64,000 nucleotides of DNA from the NCBI RefSeq assembly GCF_000210295.1, contig NC_026737.1:1116001-1180000 (forward strand), given 5' to 3'. The position numbers and the translations under genes are program-made. How positions within the stretch are numbered: the stretch's first letter is position 1; every line of letters begins with the position of its first letter. The stretch is from Trypanosoma brucei gambiense DAL972 (lineage: Eukaryota; Euglenozoa; Kinetoplastea; Trypanosomatida; Trypanosomatidae). The notes under the pieces were generated by a model, which was not told the origin of the DNA, did no database searches, and saw nothing but the letters and a program-made list of their open reading frames with translations. Of the stretch, positions 52,791 to 63,910 are shown one piece after another.

Positions 52791-55700
52791 TCAGTATTCT
52801 AACTTTTTGGCCCACTGTTGTTGCAGGGCCTTTCGATCCGCCGCCTCTTCCTGCTGCACTAAACGTCGCTCGCGCCGCTCCGCCGCTTCCAACAAAAGCA
52901 GTTTAATGTTAATTTCTCGCTCCTTCCTTCCCTCCACCAAAGGCTTAGCCTGCTTAATCTCGCTCGCTCGTTTCCTACGGGAACCGCTGCAAGCAGAAGA
53001 AGAAGAAAACGCGCTGACAACTGGTGGTGCTATATCATTGACTGGAGGAATTGAGGGCGTTCTCGTGGGCGACCGCTGTACAGCAGTTGGCATCGGAATA
53101 GCGTACCTCGTTAGCGCCAAATCGTCATCAGGAATACGGAGATTGTCGAGCTTCAGCGGTGGCACAAAAGCCGGAGGAAACACAACGACGGCGGGGCCGC
53201 TCCAGAAGTGCCAAAAGAACCACCACGAGTCCTCGTCACTGCAGTCGGATTCATCATAGTAATCATCGCTAAACGAGTCAGCATCGTAGCCCTCCCTGAT
53301 TCTATCATTGTAGCCCACATGCTGTCTGCTGTCTTTCGTGCCTCGCTCAAAACTCGCATGACTTGTCATGCCGTCGCTGCTATTGTGTGTGTTATTGATG
53401 ATTCCATCCCTAAGTTGCACATTGTCATCTGCAATACCCGCAGTTTTATCTACCGTTTCGTCCCTCCGGTGCACATGAAGCTCATAACCCCGTAATGAAC
53501 ACGATGGCCTTGTACGTTCGGCCTCTTCAGGTCTTCCATGTGACTTTTCTACACGCTCCGTCACCTCCCCGGGTGTGTTGCTATCACTTACCCCATAGCA
53601 GCAAGCACTACTCCCACTGCCACTGCCACTACCTCTGTTGAATTTATGTTGCTGATTGGGCTGATCAGCTACACCATACGATTCGCCTTTCGTCCCTTTT
53701 CCACAACCTGTGTGAACATCGCCTCGGCTATTCTGATGACTTGTTTGCACCCGAACCCGCTGTTGGCAGGCCCCACTTCGCATACGCAGGAGAATCGAGG
53801 CCGCGGACGTCGAGGCATTCACTGAACCCGCGTCCCCAACTGGGGGACCGGCTTCTTCAACCTTTAACAACCGCTGTCGTGAGGGTGGTGCAGTGGCGGA
53901 ACGTTGGAGTGGTGCGACCGGGAAACTGTGACGCTGTTGGGGGCACCGGTCATCCCGATGCGCGCAGTCCCACAACTGTGGCCCAATCCGCCCTGATGTA
54001 CAACGAGCGAGACGGACGGAGGCGACACACAAGTAACCGCTTTCCCGCGCCGCACCGCGAGCCACGGGATGTGACTCCACCCTGAGCCTGTTGCCCAACT
54101 CCTGCTCAACAGGCGGACACAAACCGCTCGAACGCCGCACGAAGGATGGTACAGTCTCAACGCCTTTTAAGGAGGCCGTCACATTGGTGTTTCGGTGTAC
54201 GATACCAGAAAAGTTAGATGGAGTCGGCTTTGGCCCAGAAAGGTAAGTGCTGTTCCTGTCTTCCGTGGGGGGATTGGGTTCAGAAGAAGTCCTGTTAATT
54301 GTGTTGCGGCCACTAGGGACAACGCTATGACTAGCAGCGGTGGTGTCGGCGGGAGGGCATGGCCTGTTCCGATGTGAGGCAGGAGGTATCGGCCGGCGCG
54401 CCGCCCGCTCCAGTCGACCGCCTGCCGTTGTCAAAGTGACAGACACTGCGTGGCCGCTTTCCTGCTCCTCCTCCTCCTCCCCCTGCTTACAGCTGCTACT
54501 CTTAGCGGTGCCGTTATCATGGACATGACTGCGCGTACTATAGCAAATACTACCGTTGTTGACCAGTGGCTTTCCGTTTTCTGACGGTGATGACGTAAGC
54601 CTTGTCCCGGCACTATGGCTCCTTCCAAGTCTCACTTGCGTCACACTCCCGCTGTAGCGCCCAGACCATAAGTTATAACCGGGTCTCAGCGCACTACGGA
54701 GCGTATGGTCCCTCAGCGCGGCCAGTGACGGTGCGACCGCGAGCTTCGCTCGACCACTATCCACACCCCGTACGCTGTGTCTAATAAACGGCCTTTGCCC
54801 AGAACCACCGACGGGTGTGCCGACGTAGCTATGCAAATGAGAGAGATCCGTCAGCCTCGCCCCCAGATCCTCTGACTTCGCCCTACCGTCCAGCGTTCTA
54901 CACCTCGCTTGCACCTCACCCGCCACTGGCGCCTCCTGGGTGCAACTGTTATCGGTACCACCAACGACTCCGCGGGTCGAAGTAATGGTGGCCGTGACGG
55001 CATCGCGCCCCGCACGTAACTGTACCGGTGCTGGGATAACCCTCGACATCTCCTTCCGGTGCCGACTGTCTGCGGAGGCTAAAGCACTCGCATGCTCCGG
55101 AAGTCGGGCACTTACCTCTACAAGCATTTTAGCAGCGCCCCTGGATTCAACCGAACTGTTCGGTTCCGCCGCACCGCCACAGCCATCGTCAAAGGAAAGG
55201 CGCCTGGAAACATCTGCTGGTGCGGGGAATTTCTCAGCACAGAACATACACTTATCAGATACAACCATGCCCTGTGCGCCACTGCAGGCAACGAGTGTTG
55301 TGTCCGGAACAGCAGTCGCCGCGACTTCTGTATTCACATTGTTGCTGTTGTTATTTGTTTCCGTGGCTCGAGGAGCTGCCACGTGGATAACGTCATTTGT
55401 GAGAGTAGCCGCGGCTACCCCACTCTCTCCATTACGAGCAGAAGCCACACGAGTGGATGTTGATATGGAAGGATTAACAGACGGGTATCTTCCAGCGGGG
55501 ATGGCATCACGCACATCCCCCCCGCGCGCATATGTACTAAGCGCTGATCTAGAGCTGTTAACGACCCGCATTTGTGGTGAGTGTGTTGCAAACCCTAACT
55601 TGCTGTTTGCAGCACCCACACAGCGGATACCGCTACTGCTACGCGTCACACCACTGCTTACTCGTGGGCTAATTTGCACGGACGAAATCCTTTCACTTGT

Positions 55701-56309
55701 AAGCCAGTCAGCCCCATATGGAATACGTACCCCCTCACTTGTACTGATTCTCCGCCCACTGCTGCACGTCACTGACCCAAGCTGCGGTGTTGACTGCATT
55801 GGGGCCATCACTGACCTTGCCCGCACATATTTATCCTTCATGTTTCCATGAGGATGACAAGTGGTTGATCTCACGGGTGCTTCTGTAATGGAAATCGGCC
55901 TTTCCGGTAGCAGTAACGAAGACGATGGCAGCGATGAAGATGTTAGTAATGAAGTCGTGGTTTGCGACCCTGCTGGATCTTCCCAATTAGTCGAACCAAC
56001 GCGTCCATCGGCGGCTCTCACGGCAGATGACAACGGTGCCCTCATTCTCCCCGCGGATACACTCCTACTGGCGATCACGCCACTAACAGAAGCAAAGTAC
56101 CTATTATTACTACCGCCGTTGCCGGCATTATTATCATTTGCCGCCGTAACGCTGTTGGTGCAGGTGTTGGATGAGGTGTAATGCAAGGACTTGCGTTCCG
56201 GTGCAACGTTGGTTGCAAAAGTGTACTGCGAGCGACGGCCTTCCACCAACGGCTTGTCCTTCCGCCACGAGTCGCCCACCTCACGGCGTGGGCACTCACT
56301 CATGCGCAA
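52791..56309 (-). CDS. Low-complexity protein of unknown function with acidic and Trp/Phe-rich motif
   Basis: 1172 residues, rich in Ser, Thr, Arg, Gly and Ala over most of its length, so largely disordered. A CMFC pair (C354, C357) followed by other cysteines could be part of a small metal site, but no complete finger is visible. Near the C-terminus an acidic run (about 1009-1028, with many Asp, Glu, Ser and Tyr) leads into WWFFWHFW (1029-1036) and then a Pro-rich segment. The last ~70 residues are charged and probably helical (REINIKLLLLEAAERRERR to AKKLEY). No signal peptide and no known family. A minus-strand pyrimidine tract and AG lie 87 bases upstream of the chosen ATG. Plus-strand frames of up to 303 codons over this gene are shadows. 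Confidence 0.85.
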   Translation of the reverse strand: MRMSECPRREVGDSWRKDKPLVEGRRSQYTFATNVAPERKSLHYTSSNTCTNSVTAANDNNAGNGGSNNRYFASVSGVIASRSVSAGRMRAPLSSAVRAADGRVGSTNWEDPAGSQTTTSLLTSSSLPSSSLLLPERPISITEAPVRSTTCHPHGNMKDKYVRARSVMAPMQSTPQLGSVTCSSGRRISTSEGVRIPYGADWLTSERISSVQISPRVSSGVTRSSSGIRCVGAANSKLGFATHSPQMRVVNSSRSALSTYARGGDVRDAIPAGRYPSVNPSISTSTRVASARNGESGVAAATLTNDVIHVAAPRATETNNNSNNVNTEVAATAVPDTTLVACSGAQGMVVSDKCMFCAEKFPAPADVSRRLSFDDGCGGAAEPNSSVESRGAAKMLVEVSARLPEHASALASADSRHRKEMSRVIPAPVQLRAGRDAVTATITSTRGVVGGTDNSCTQEAPVAGEVQARCRTLDGRAKSEDLGARLTDLSHLHSYVGTPVGGSGQRPFIRHSVRGVDSGRAKLAVAPSLAALRDHTLRSALRPGYNLWSGRYSGSVTQVRLGRSHSAGTRLTSSPSENGKPLVNNGSICYSTRSHVHDNGTAKSSSCKQGEEEEEQESGHAVSVTLTTAGGRLERAARRPIPPASHRNRPCPPADTTAASHSVVPSGRNTINRTSSEPNPPTEDRNSTYLSGPKPTPSNFSGIVHRNTNVTASLKGVETVPSFVRRSSGLCPPVEQELGNRLRVESHPVARGAARESGYLCVASVRLARCTSGRIGPQLWDCAHRDDRCPQQRHSFPVAPLQRSATAPPSRQRLLKVEEAGPPVGDAGSVNASTSAASILLRMRSGACQQRVRVQTSHQNSRGDVHTGCGKGTKGESYGVADQPNQQHKFNRGSGSGSGSSACCYGVSDSNTPGEVTERVEKSHGRPEEAERTRPSCSLRGYELHVHRRDETVDKTAGIADDNVQLRDGIINNTHNSSDGMTSHASFERGTKDSRQHVGYNDRIREGYDADSFSDDYYDESDCSDEDSWWFFWHFWSGPAVVVFPPAFVPPLKLDNLRIPDDDLALTRYAIPMPTAVQRSPTRTPSIPPVNDIAPPVVSAFSSSSACSGSRRKRASEIKQAKPLVEGRKEREINIKLLLLEAAERRERRLVQQEEAADRKALQQQWAKKLEY

Positions 56310-56395
56310 CGCCGCGTTCTATGGCACACAAAAGGCAGTCAGTCCACTTAAAGTGGTGAGGGTAAACACGTATACAAAATATATGTATATACGTG

Positions 56396-56465
56396 CTGTG
56401 TTAGTTAAGCCACCAATGTAAACATTCAGGTGTTTTTTGTGAGGAAAAGAAAAGCCAAAGAAGAA
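56396..56465 (-). promoter_or_regulatory. Putative spliced-leader acceptor of the 1172-residue protein gene
   Basis: A pyrimidine stretch on the minus strand (about 56465-56441) is followed by no AG until ACACAG, with the AG at 56397-56396. The tract is shorter than others here and the spacing is long, so the site is tentative. Confidence 0.4.
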
Positions 56466-59272
56466 CGCATGAGGAAATTCGGGGTTGCAAAGACGGTGCC
56501 AAGAAGCAGGTAAGGATGAAACCAGAAAAAAAAAGGGTGCATAAACAAGAGTAGCAACCAAACTACAACGCCACGTTTAAATATAACTCATCACAAGCAC
56601 AGAAATCAACATATATGTTTATATGTATGCATATATACACAAACGTGCGCAGGGAAGCGCAACTACCTTGACACTTTTCCTCGGAGAGATGTGGGAGAGG
56701 GGAGGGAAGAAGCATTTAAAAAAAACAATAGCAAAAGGTGAAAGAAGCAGGATAGAAGGCTCACATTTTGTCCCCCCCCCTCTTTTTTAATATTTACTCT
56801 TTCTTTCCTCAAGCATAAAACCCAAATAAATATCACTTTCCCTCCCTTCGTGGTGTGATCTCTCAAATGCATCAAAAAGAAAGGAAGGCGACGTCCGTTG
56901 GGGAGCAATAAAGCATATGGTAAGCGTGCCGAGCAGGTAGAGGGTGCAGCACAGGTTCAGAGAGAAAATTTAAGTATAAATCAGTTATCAAGTCCTTAAT
57001 CCATCCATTCATTACCTGCCTTCACCGCACTCTTTCCCCCTCCCTCCTTATCTCCTTATCACCATCCTTTTTTTTTCTTTTTTTCTTCTTGTTTATACGC
57101 ATCATCTCTTTCACATTCCTTTTCATCATCCCGCTACATTAGCAAAATAGAAGAGTACATTTCTTAAAATGGTGGAGGAGTGAACAAGTTATGGATTGAA
57201 AGGGGGCGTGTACGACTCTCCCATAAGCGCGGCTTTTTTAAAAAAAATTATTTGTCTCTTCCCACAAGACAAAAACAAAAACAACTCATCAGCCGATCAG
57301 TTACACCAACGACAGATATATATATATATATATTTAAAAATTCTCATTTAATCATTTTCTTTTTTCTGACCTCATAGAAATAAATCTCTCTTCCCCTCCA
57401 CGGGCTCAAACACATGATAATGATGAAACACAGAGTAGAGAGCGAGGCAACAAAAAGAAAAAAAGAGAAAAAAAAAAGAGAAACGGTGGAAGGGGGGAAA
57501 GTTAAGACTTGTAGCTGACAAATGTCAGGCGCGAGACAGTTCTCCGACTTGTGATTTCCATGCATAAAAGGTAAAGGGAAAAGGGGGGGGAGAGAAATGA
57601 ACATTGAGAAATGGTTCCGCTACACGCTTTGGTCAGAAGCATGTGCAAAAATAAAACAACAACGAAAAAAACAAACAAACAAAAAAAGAAAATGCTGCAG
57701 GATGCGGGCATAACCGTCTATCATACATAATAATGGAAAGGAAGAGGAAAACAAACAAACAAACAAACAAACAAACAAACACAAAAGGTGAGTAGGTACA
57801 ACGTATCAGGTATTCACCACTAGCCGCTTAAATTACACATTTCATGATCCTTCCAATAGTATACAAATGTCACAGTGACGAGCAAGCAGCCTTTGAAACT
57901 GAATGGAAGAAAAGAAACATAAAAAGAAAGAGAGAAATAAAGGAGAGAGAAAAAGAAAGGCCAGCCCGAAAACGGTACTGAAAATGAGAGAGTTTAGAAA
58001 AAAAAAACACAACAACGGGTGATAAAAATAGAAAGAAAAGTGCCAGATATTAAAAACTCAAGTATCTATTTACTATTATTCTCGCTTCACTGAAAACGGC
58101 AAAATGTGATAAGTTGTGCGTTGCCTGAAAAAAAAAGAGAGAGACAAAAACAAAAAGGTAGGCAAAAATCGTACAAATCAGACCCATCATCACTCAATAA
58201 AAACAACATTCCGCTTAATTAACAGTATCATTTCGTTTCGCAACTTACGCCACTTTATCATATCCCTATGAAACACCGCTTTTTCCTTCTTTATTCCTCT
58301 TTTTTTTCCTCATCACCATGTACAACTGCAGCATCATTGCCGGTTGTAAAGATGATGTAACCGGCAAGAAAGAGATACGCTCGTATAACTTACACCAAGC
58401 CTTCCCTCCTGCAAAAACAAATGAATAAAATAAATAAATATATATATATATATTCTTCTTCCCTTTCAATTCGGGAATCTCTCTTGCTGGTTCAAATATT
58501 CCTTCTTTATTTGCATTGTTTTACGTGCCTCTTTATCCCCCCCTTTTTTTTTTCGCCACACCTTTCTGCTAGGTGAAATAAATGCAGCCCGAGCACCGCA
58601 CTGAATTACAAAGATGGAAAGGGGGGAGGGGGGGGGGGCGGAAAAGCAAAAAAAAAAGCCAGCACAGAGGAGGAGAGAGAACAGGAGGCCAACACATCCA
58701 AGCGGGTACACTAAGAGGCGCCCAAGCAAAATAGTGGAAATCTGCGGAAATCACAATGAAGGCGGTTGAAAGAAGAATCAACGACAAAGAAACACAAGAA
58801 ACGAAGGCGGGGAAATGGAAGTGGCGACTGCGGCGAAGCAGCCGATTGAAATAAAATGAAAACAACAACAGCAACAACGCGAACAAAACAATAAAACCAA
58901 GGAATGAAAGTGGTGAGACGAAACAGGATAGGTGAAATTGAGTACAATAACAACAACAACAACAGAGAATCGGCAACTAGTATCAATATCTGTGACACTG
59001 GTTGTGTGTTACAGGTCGTAAACCCCGCTGAGGTGCGCAAGCATATGTGGAGGCGAACAAATACCCAGTCATTGTGCAACATGTGGGGGAAGCACAAGAG
59101 AAAGCAAAAAGAAATCAACATAACAAAATATAGGAACACGGGATCGGTCACTCAATAGAAATCCGAAGGGTGTAGCAACCGATACTAAAAGAGAAGGGTA
59201 CAACAATAGGGTACAAAAGCACAAAGAAGAACAAACAGATTTGAAACAAAACAATGTCAGGTGGTTGACACA
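56466..59272. other. Intergenic region between PP2C gene and 1172-residue protein gene
   Basis: About 2.8 kb with no convincing gene. It is dominated by A- and G-rich runs, a TA run near 57316-57332, a CAAA tract (57748-57784), another TA run near 58438-58453 and a G-rich block at 58621-58640. Small hydrophobic frames on the minus strand (up to 146 codons near 58711-59151) come from pyrimidine-rich DNA. It should hold the 3' UTR of the phosphatase gene. Confidence 0.5.
57748..57784. repeat. (CAAA)n microsatellite
   Basis: About eight to nine uninterrupted ACAA units. Confidence 0.95.
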
Positions 59273-62200
59273 TCACCGTTGCTCAATTAGAAACAGACTG
59301 CAGTTGTCCATTCCGACACCTTCTTCGTTGTCTACTGGAGCCACGCACTGCGCGAAAATACCGGCGGCAGAGGTAAGAAGTAGCGCGTCAATTGAGGCCC
59401 CAGGTGCTCCACCGTGACAGCACTTGCCGCCACATACGTTATCAACAGTTTTGGATCCACCATTCTCACGTTCGCCATCTGCACCACAACGATATTTTTC
59501 TGTGTTAATATGACTTTCATCGCCCTCTTTTTGTGATGCATACGCCATCTCCCGCGCCCGGATAACTACTTCGGTGGCAGAGCTCGCCACTTCCAAGTCA
59601 TTTGGCGTATTCATAATGGCATGATGGACCTGATGGGGAGTTAAAGTGTCCCACACCCCGTCACACGCCACAACGACGCCCCATCGACCCACTGCGGCAG
59701 CAGGTGGCACCGGCATAATCGTCACGTCAGGCACTGCAGTTACGGCTTGCTCCCGCGGACCACGGCCACCACACTGCTTAAAGTCGTAATCGCCCAATGC
59801 GCGAGACACAGCCAATAGTCCCTCGATGCGGTGCTCCACCAATGTGTATCCCGCAGCGTTAATACGAGCCCTTTCTCCTGGATCCGTTGTGCGGTGCGTG
59901 ATGCTGATGGGTATTATATCTTGTGGTGTATAGAAGGCTGCACCGCTGTCCCCAATATTCGCGCATAGAATGAAGTTTGTTGTGATTCCCACGACGCAGG
60001 CTGTGCAGCCAGTGCAATTGTAGTCGCCACGGCGGCCTTCGTCGCTGCTCCGCAGCTCATCGTCGAGTGACAGAAGGGCCTCCTCCATTATGCCAGCAAA
60101 GTACAACCTGAGGGCCTCCATTTCACGTCGGGAGACAGTTGGTGAGGCTGACAAACCATGACATGTATCTGAAGTCTCCGAGTGGTCAGCGGCGCTTCCC
60201 CGAGCGACGGACTTGTCAGCGCTACCTTCCGTAAGTTGCCGCACCATTTCAACAGTTACGTTGGAGACTGAGCGGACACCAACGTCTCCCAATGCAGCGC
60301 CACTGTTAACATCATTGCTGCTGAGCTGAGGAAAACACCCGCTTTCCCGAGGCCGCAAGGGTGAGGCCTCGCTTACAGAGTACTGAGGTGTGGTCGACTC
60401 TTGATCCACGCGGCGGAGAACTGCACTCGCCTCCGCCTCGTCGTGCCGCACTGAACATACTGCTTTGCGGAGGTGTGACTCAAACCGGCTTGCCGCCAGC
60501 TTTGCCACCGCATCACCACCATGTCCATCAAAGACACAAAAAACTGCCATGGCCACAGCATCATTAGACTCGCGGGCCGCAATCGTTTCCTCCGCTTTAT
60601 CGTCGTCGGCCCCTGTATCGGGTGTGTCAGAGAGGCAAGGTATGCTAATAACGAAGGCCGCCTCGGCATCCTCTTGTGTTGCACGCCAGCCTTGTACCTT
60701 CGCACCTAGTGAAATCAGCTTTGGTGCTGTCACACCCACGTGTAGAGTGTCTTCCATTGCGGAACAGCGAGGTAATGGTGATGCACTACCCACCAGCCTC
60801 GGGGAGCCCAAGCCGCATTCGATGGTGCCACTGATTGCCGCGCTACCACCTTCCGTGGGCGTTACGTCTTGACCCGCATTTGGGGGATAAAAAAGTGCAA
60901 TATCAGTCTGTAAGGCGTTACGGTTGACAAGCGAACGATCCCGCAGGACAGAAGAATGGGCACTAGTACGGCCGCAGAATGAGGGCTGTGCCTCACCGTA
61001 GCACTTTATTTGTACCTCGTAACCTACACAAGCAATATCACGCACAGGATCCTCAAGGTAGGTACCGCGTGTGGCTGCAAGTTGATCAACGAACGGGTCG
61101 TACACCTCTGTGTAGCGCCAGGTGAAGCTCTGGCACGGCTCGCACCAGTAAACACGGTCAAAACTTGTCATGATGTCGAGTATGTTGATAAACAGAGAGC
61201 ATGCACCTACCGCATTGCGTCCTGTCTCCTCGCCATCCATGGTTTCACACACACTCGACGCCCCCCTCTTACTTGTACCCACTGCAGGAATGGAATCATT
61301 GTAGTGGCGTGTGACGTGGGAGGGGCACAAAGCTGTGAGGCAGTGAAGGCAGAGAAAAGAAGCGGGCCTACGGTCACAGCATTTGCAATGGTGATACAGT
61401 GTGTGTGCGTGGTAGCGGCTGTAGTCCACACCACGAGCATCCTTTGTGATCAGCTGTTGAGTGCAAGTACACCGCGAGACGGATCCATCCTCCTCGTAGA
61501 ATGCATTCCGATCCCGTGTGGAGTCCTTCTCCGTCCCATGGGATGGCAAAACTAATGTTGCATCCAACGTTCCCGACTCTTGGTTGCCGCCGTATCGCCA
61601 AAGCAACCCCTCAGTCTCTTCTCCTTCTTCCTCTTCTTGCCTCTTCTCAATTCCTTTCTGTTGTGCCTGCTGGGGACGTTCTTGTACAGCTGAATCTCTA
61701 CTGACACCGATGTTGCTCCTTTCAAAACTGCACCGCGCTCCTTTGCCGCCTTCTGCCCTTCCATTAGGAGTCCCTGCTTTCAGAGGCTTATTCATGTACT
61801 TTTTCACTTCATCCTCCGCGGAGATAAGCATGACTCCCTTTTCTGCATTAAACAACAGCCGTGCAGCCACTTTGCAATCACTTTTGTCTTGGTCTTCCGT
61901 GGGAAAGAGGGGATACGATGTGGATACCACGCCAAACGTGAAGCAGTCATCTTCCTCCGAAGCAATTATTGTTCCCACGTTGCTAACACTTTTCGTGTCT
62001 TCATTTGTGCTTGAGGACTGGCTTAGGCCCACACCTCCCTCCCTGGTGTGTCGCCTATCAGCCCTACCCGACCGACCACATGGGGAAGGATCGGCAGCTT
62101 TGGTTTCATCAGCACCACCTTCATCGCACTTCCTACACGAAGCAATAGTGTCCGGTGGAGCAGAGAGCACGCTCAGATTGAGACCGGAGCACACCGCACG

Positions 62201-63910
62201 CACAGTACTAAGTATCACCTCCGCTCGTGACCGTCCCTCTTTCAGTAGCTCATAGTGTGGAATGAAAACGTGCTCCTCCGTCTCGACAACTCCAACGCCC
62301 GACGTGAGACTGTGTGTGAGGGATTCGAGTCCTTTATCCGTTAACGAGCAGTCCGAGCTCCCAAGACCAAACGGCTCGTCCACAGTTTCTTCATCCAGCG
62401 GTATTGATGGTTGCACCAGGAAGGGTAGCTGGTACTCCACCTTCAGTGGCTTCAGCATGGAGAAAAACAGGCTAGAAAACCCACTTCGCCTCCTGTTCCC
62501 GCGTGTTGCGGCAAGCGCCGAGCCTTCCTCACCCGCCGGAAACTCTGCAGCAATTCTAGGCGAAATCGGTAGAAAGGAGAATACATCCCTGGCTTCTCCC
62601 TCGTTTCCTCCTGCCCCCACCCTATCACCATAGTGTTTACCACCACCACCACCACCACCACCACCACACGATGGGTTCAACCGCCCGCCCCCTTCATCTG
62701 TCATGGGAATGGATGCATCTACCACAGGCGGCAACGTTTCGGCTGATGCTCTTGGGGCAGACCCTCGTCTCGTCGAACTAGCCCGTGGGAGCATCTTGTC
62801 CCGTCGACGCTCGCTGCTATTGTTGGTGTTATCCAACTCTGTCCCTTCCGCTTCGCCATCTTTCCACTGCTCGCTGTGACAACAGTAGTTCACATAGTTC
62901 GCAGAGGGTGAAGCGGTGCCTGGAAGCAAAAGTGGTGGCGCCCCCGGTGGCAGTGGCGGTGCGAGTGCTCCTGTCTGAACGCGTGCTTTGAACTTGCGTT
63001 GATAATGTTTTTGTTGTCCTCCGTCGTTGCTCGTCAGCGCATTCGCCGGCGTGTATGTGTTCGATTCGTTGCACGGCGGCTCTGCATCTCTACCACTACC
63101 TTCTGCCCCAGCAGAGACCGAATGATTGTTCGACACGCTGGACCGTTGACGGTCCTTGAAGGACAGTTTCGACGTCTGTTTTCTCGCTGTCGTCTGCGAC
63201 GTTCCCTGCTGTGTTCCAGTATATGTAGGCAACCGCAAGGGTTGGCCCTGAGTTCTACACCCACCGCCGCCATCGTCATTATTCATTGGACTTCCGTCCC
63301 CACTACGAACACTAGCACTAGAAGCAAGCCTCCAACACGCGGTGCTGAAGCTCACGCTGAGGCTACCAGCATCCTTTGAGAGCTGCTGCGAAGTAACGCT
63401 TGAGCCACACAATGTTGCCGAGCGATCTGATTTTTCTCCCCTTGAAAAATTAGTCGACCGCAGACGATCTTTGAATGGCACAAACGTCCTTTGTGGTTGC
63501 TGCTGTTGTTGATCAGGTCCATCAATTGGTTTTGGTCCTGCAACTACTGGATCAAGAGTTACCGGGCACTGCGGCAGCTTAGCGGATGAAACGAAGCGCA
63601 CGTGCATCAGCGGAAGAGTTACTGACGGTTGCATCTGCTTATGGCAATCACTCGCCCCACGATTGAACCGTTCGGCCAGAGGACCGTGAAGTAACATCTG
63701 GGAAAGGGATGTAGTGGGATTTGGTGGTGGTGTCGCACTGCGGCGGCGGGCGATGAGCAACTCATTTCCACGTGGTGAATATGGACTGCTTCCACTCGGA
63801 GTACGTTCAAATGCCTTGGGAGGTCTCCAATTTGGTATGGGTGTGAAAATATCACTACTGCTGCCTTCGGCGCTGTCAGCACCGGTACCTCCACCGCTAT
63901 TAGAACTCAT
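59273..63910 (-). CDS. PP2C-type Ser/Thr phosphatase with zinc-finger-like region
   Basis: 1545 residues. The C-terminal third is a PP2C (PPM) metal-dependent phosphatase domain starting near 1066. It has GWRATQEDAEAAF, FDGHGGDA (D1128, G1129, D1133), a GDSGA turn, AVSRALGDYDF, ACDGVWDTL (D1417) and a final MDNCSLF (D1535, N1536). All expected metal-binding positions are present, so it should be active. Inserts of about 120 and 70 residues interrupt the domain. Before it, at about 814-931, is a Cys/His cluster (CKCC 842-845, CLHC 854-857, C862, H865, H869, WCEPC 922-926) that resembles a UBP-type zinc finger, with a B-box as an alternative. The first ~450 residues are low complexity, with a Gln run and a Gly run encoded by an ACC/GGT repeat. 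The start is the first ATG after upstream sequence without a clear acceptor in the window. Confidence 0.92.
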   Translation of the reverse strand: MSSNSGGGTGADSAEGSSSDIFTPIPNWRPPKAFERTPSGSSPYSPRGNELLIARRRSATPPPNPTTSLSQMLLHGPLAERFNRGASDCHKQMQPSVTLPLMHVRFVSSAKLPQCPVTLDPVVAGPKPIDGPDQQQQQPQRTFVPFKDRLRSTNFSRGEKSDRSATLCGSSVTSQQLSKDAGSLSVSFSTACWRLASSASVRSGDGSPMNNDDGGGGCRTQGQPLRLPTYTGTQQGTSQTTARKQTSKLSFKDRQRSSVSNNHSVSAGAEGSGRDAEPPCNESNTYTPANALTSNDGGQQKHYQRKFKARVQTGALAPPLPPGAPPLLLPGTASPSANYVNYCCHSEQWKDGEAEGTELDNTNNSSERRRDKMLPRASSTRRGSAPRASAETLPPVVDASIPMTDEGGGRLNPSCGGGGGGGGGKHYGDRVGAGGNEGEARDVFSFLPISPRIAAEFPAGEEGSALAATRGNRRRSGFSSLFFSMLKPLKVEYQLPFLVQPSIPLDEETVDEPFGLGSSDCSLTDKGLESLTHSLTSGVGVVETEEHVFIPHYELLKEGRSRAEVILSTVRAVCSGLNLSVLSAPPDTIASCRKCDEGGADETKAADPSPCGRSGRADRRHTREGGVGLSQSSSTNEDTKSVSNVGTIIASEEDDCFTFGVVSTSYPLFPTEDQDKSDCKVAARLLFNAEKGVMLISAEDEVKKYMNKPLKAGTPNGRAEGGKGARCSFERSNIGVSRDSAVQERPQQAQQKGIEKRQEEEEGEETEGLLWRYGGNQESGTLDATLVLPSHGTEKDSTRDRNAFYEEDGSVSRCTCTQQLITKDARGVDYSRYHAHTLYHHCKCCDRRPASFLCLHCLTALCPSHVTRHYNDSIPAVGTSKRGASSVCETMDGEETGRNAVGACSLFINILDIMTSFDRVYWCEPCQSFTWRYTEVYDPFVDQLAATRGTYLEDPVRDIACVGYEVQIKCYGEAQPSFCGRTSAHSSVLRDRSLVNRNALQTDIALFYPPNAGQDVTPTEGGSAAISGTIECGLGSPRLVGSASPLPRCSAMEDTLHVGVTAPKLISLGAKVQGWRATQEDAEAAFVISIPCLSDTPDTGADDDKAEETIAARESNDAVAMAVFCVFDGHGGDAVAKLAASRFESHLRKAVCSVRHDEAEASAVLRRVDQESTTPQYSVSEASPLRPRESGCFPQLSSNDVNSGAALGDVGVRSVSNVTVEMVRQLTEGSADKSVARGSAADHSETSDTCHGLSASPTVSRREMEALRLYFAGIMEEALLSLDDELRSSDEGRRGDYNCTGCTACVVGITTNFILCANIGDSGAAFYTPQDIIPISITHRTTDPGERARINAAGYTLVEHRIEGLLAVSRALGDYDFKQCGGRGPREQAVTAVPDVTIMPVPPAAAVGRWGVVVACDGVWDTLTPHQVHHAIMNTPNDLEVASSATEVVIRAREMAYASQKEGDESHINTEKYRCGADGERENGGSKTVDNVCGGKCCHGGAPGASIDALLLTSAAGIFAQCVAPVDNEEGVGMDNCSLFLIEQR
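62639..62667. repeat. (ACC)n microsatellite encoding a Gly run
   Basis: About nine CAC/ACC triplets in the plus strand, read as GGT codons on the minus strand within the phosphatase gene. Confidence 0.9.

Noticed and set aside
54940..55851. A 303-codon plus-strand frame
   Set aside because: It lies wholly opposite the 1172-residue gene, on the wrong strand for the cluster, and has no protein-like features.
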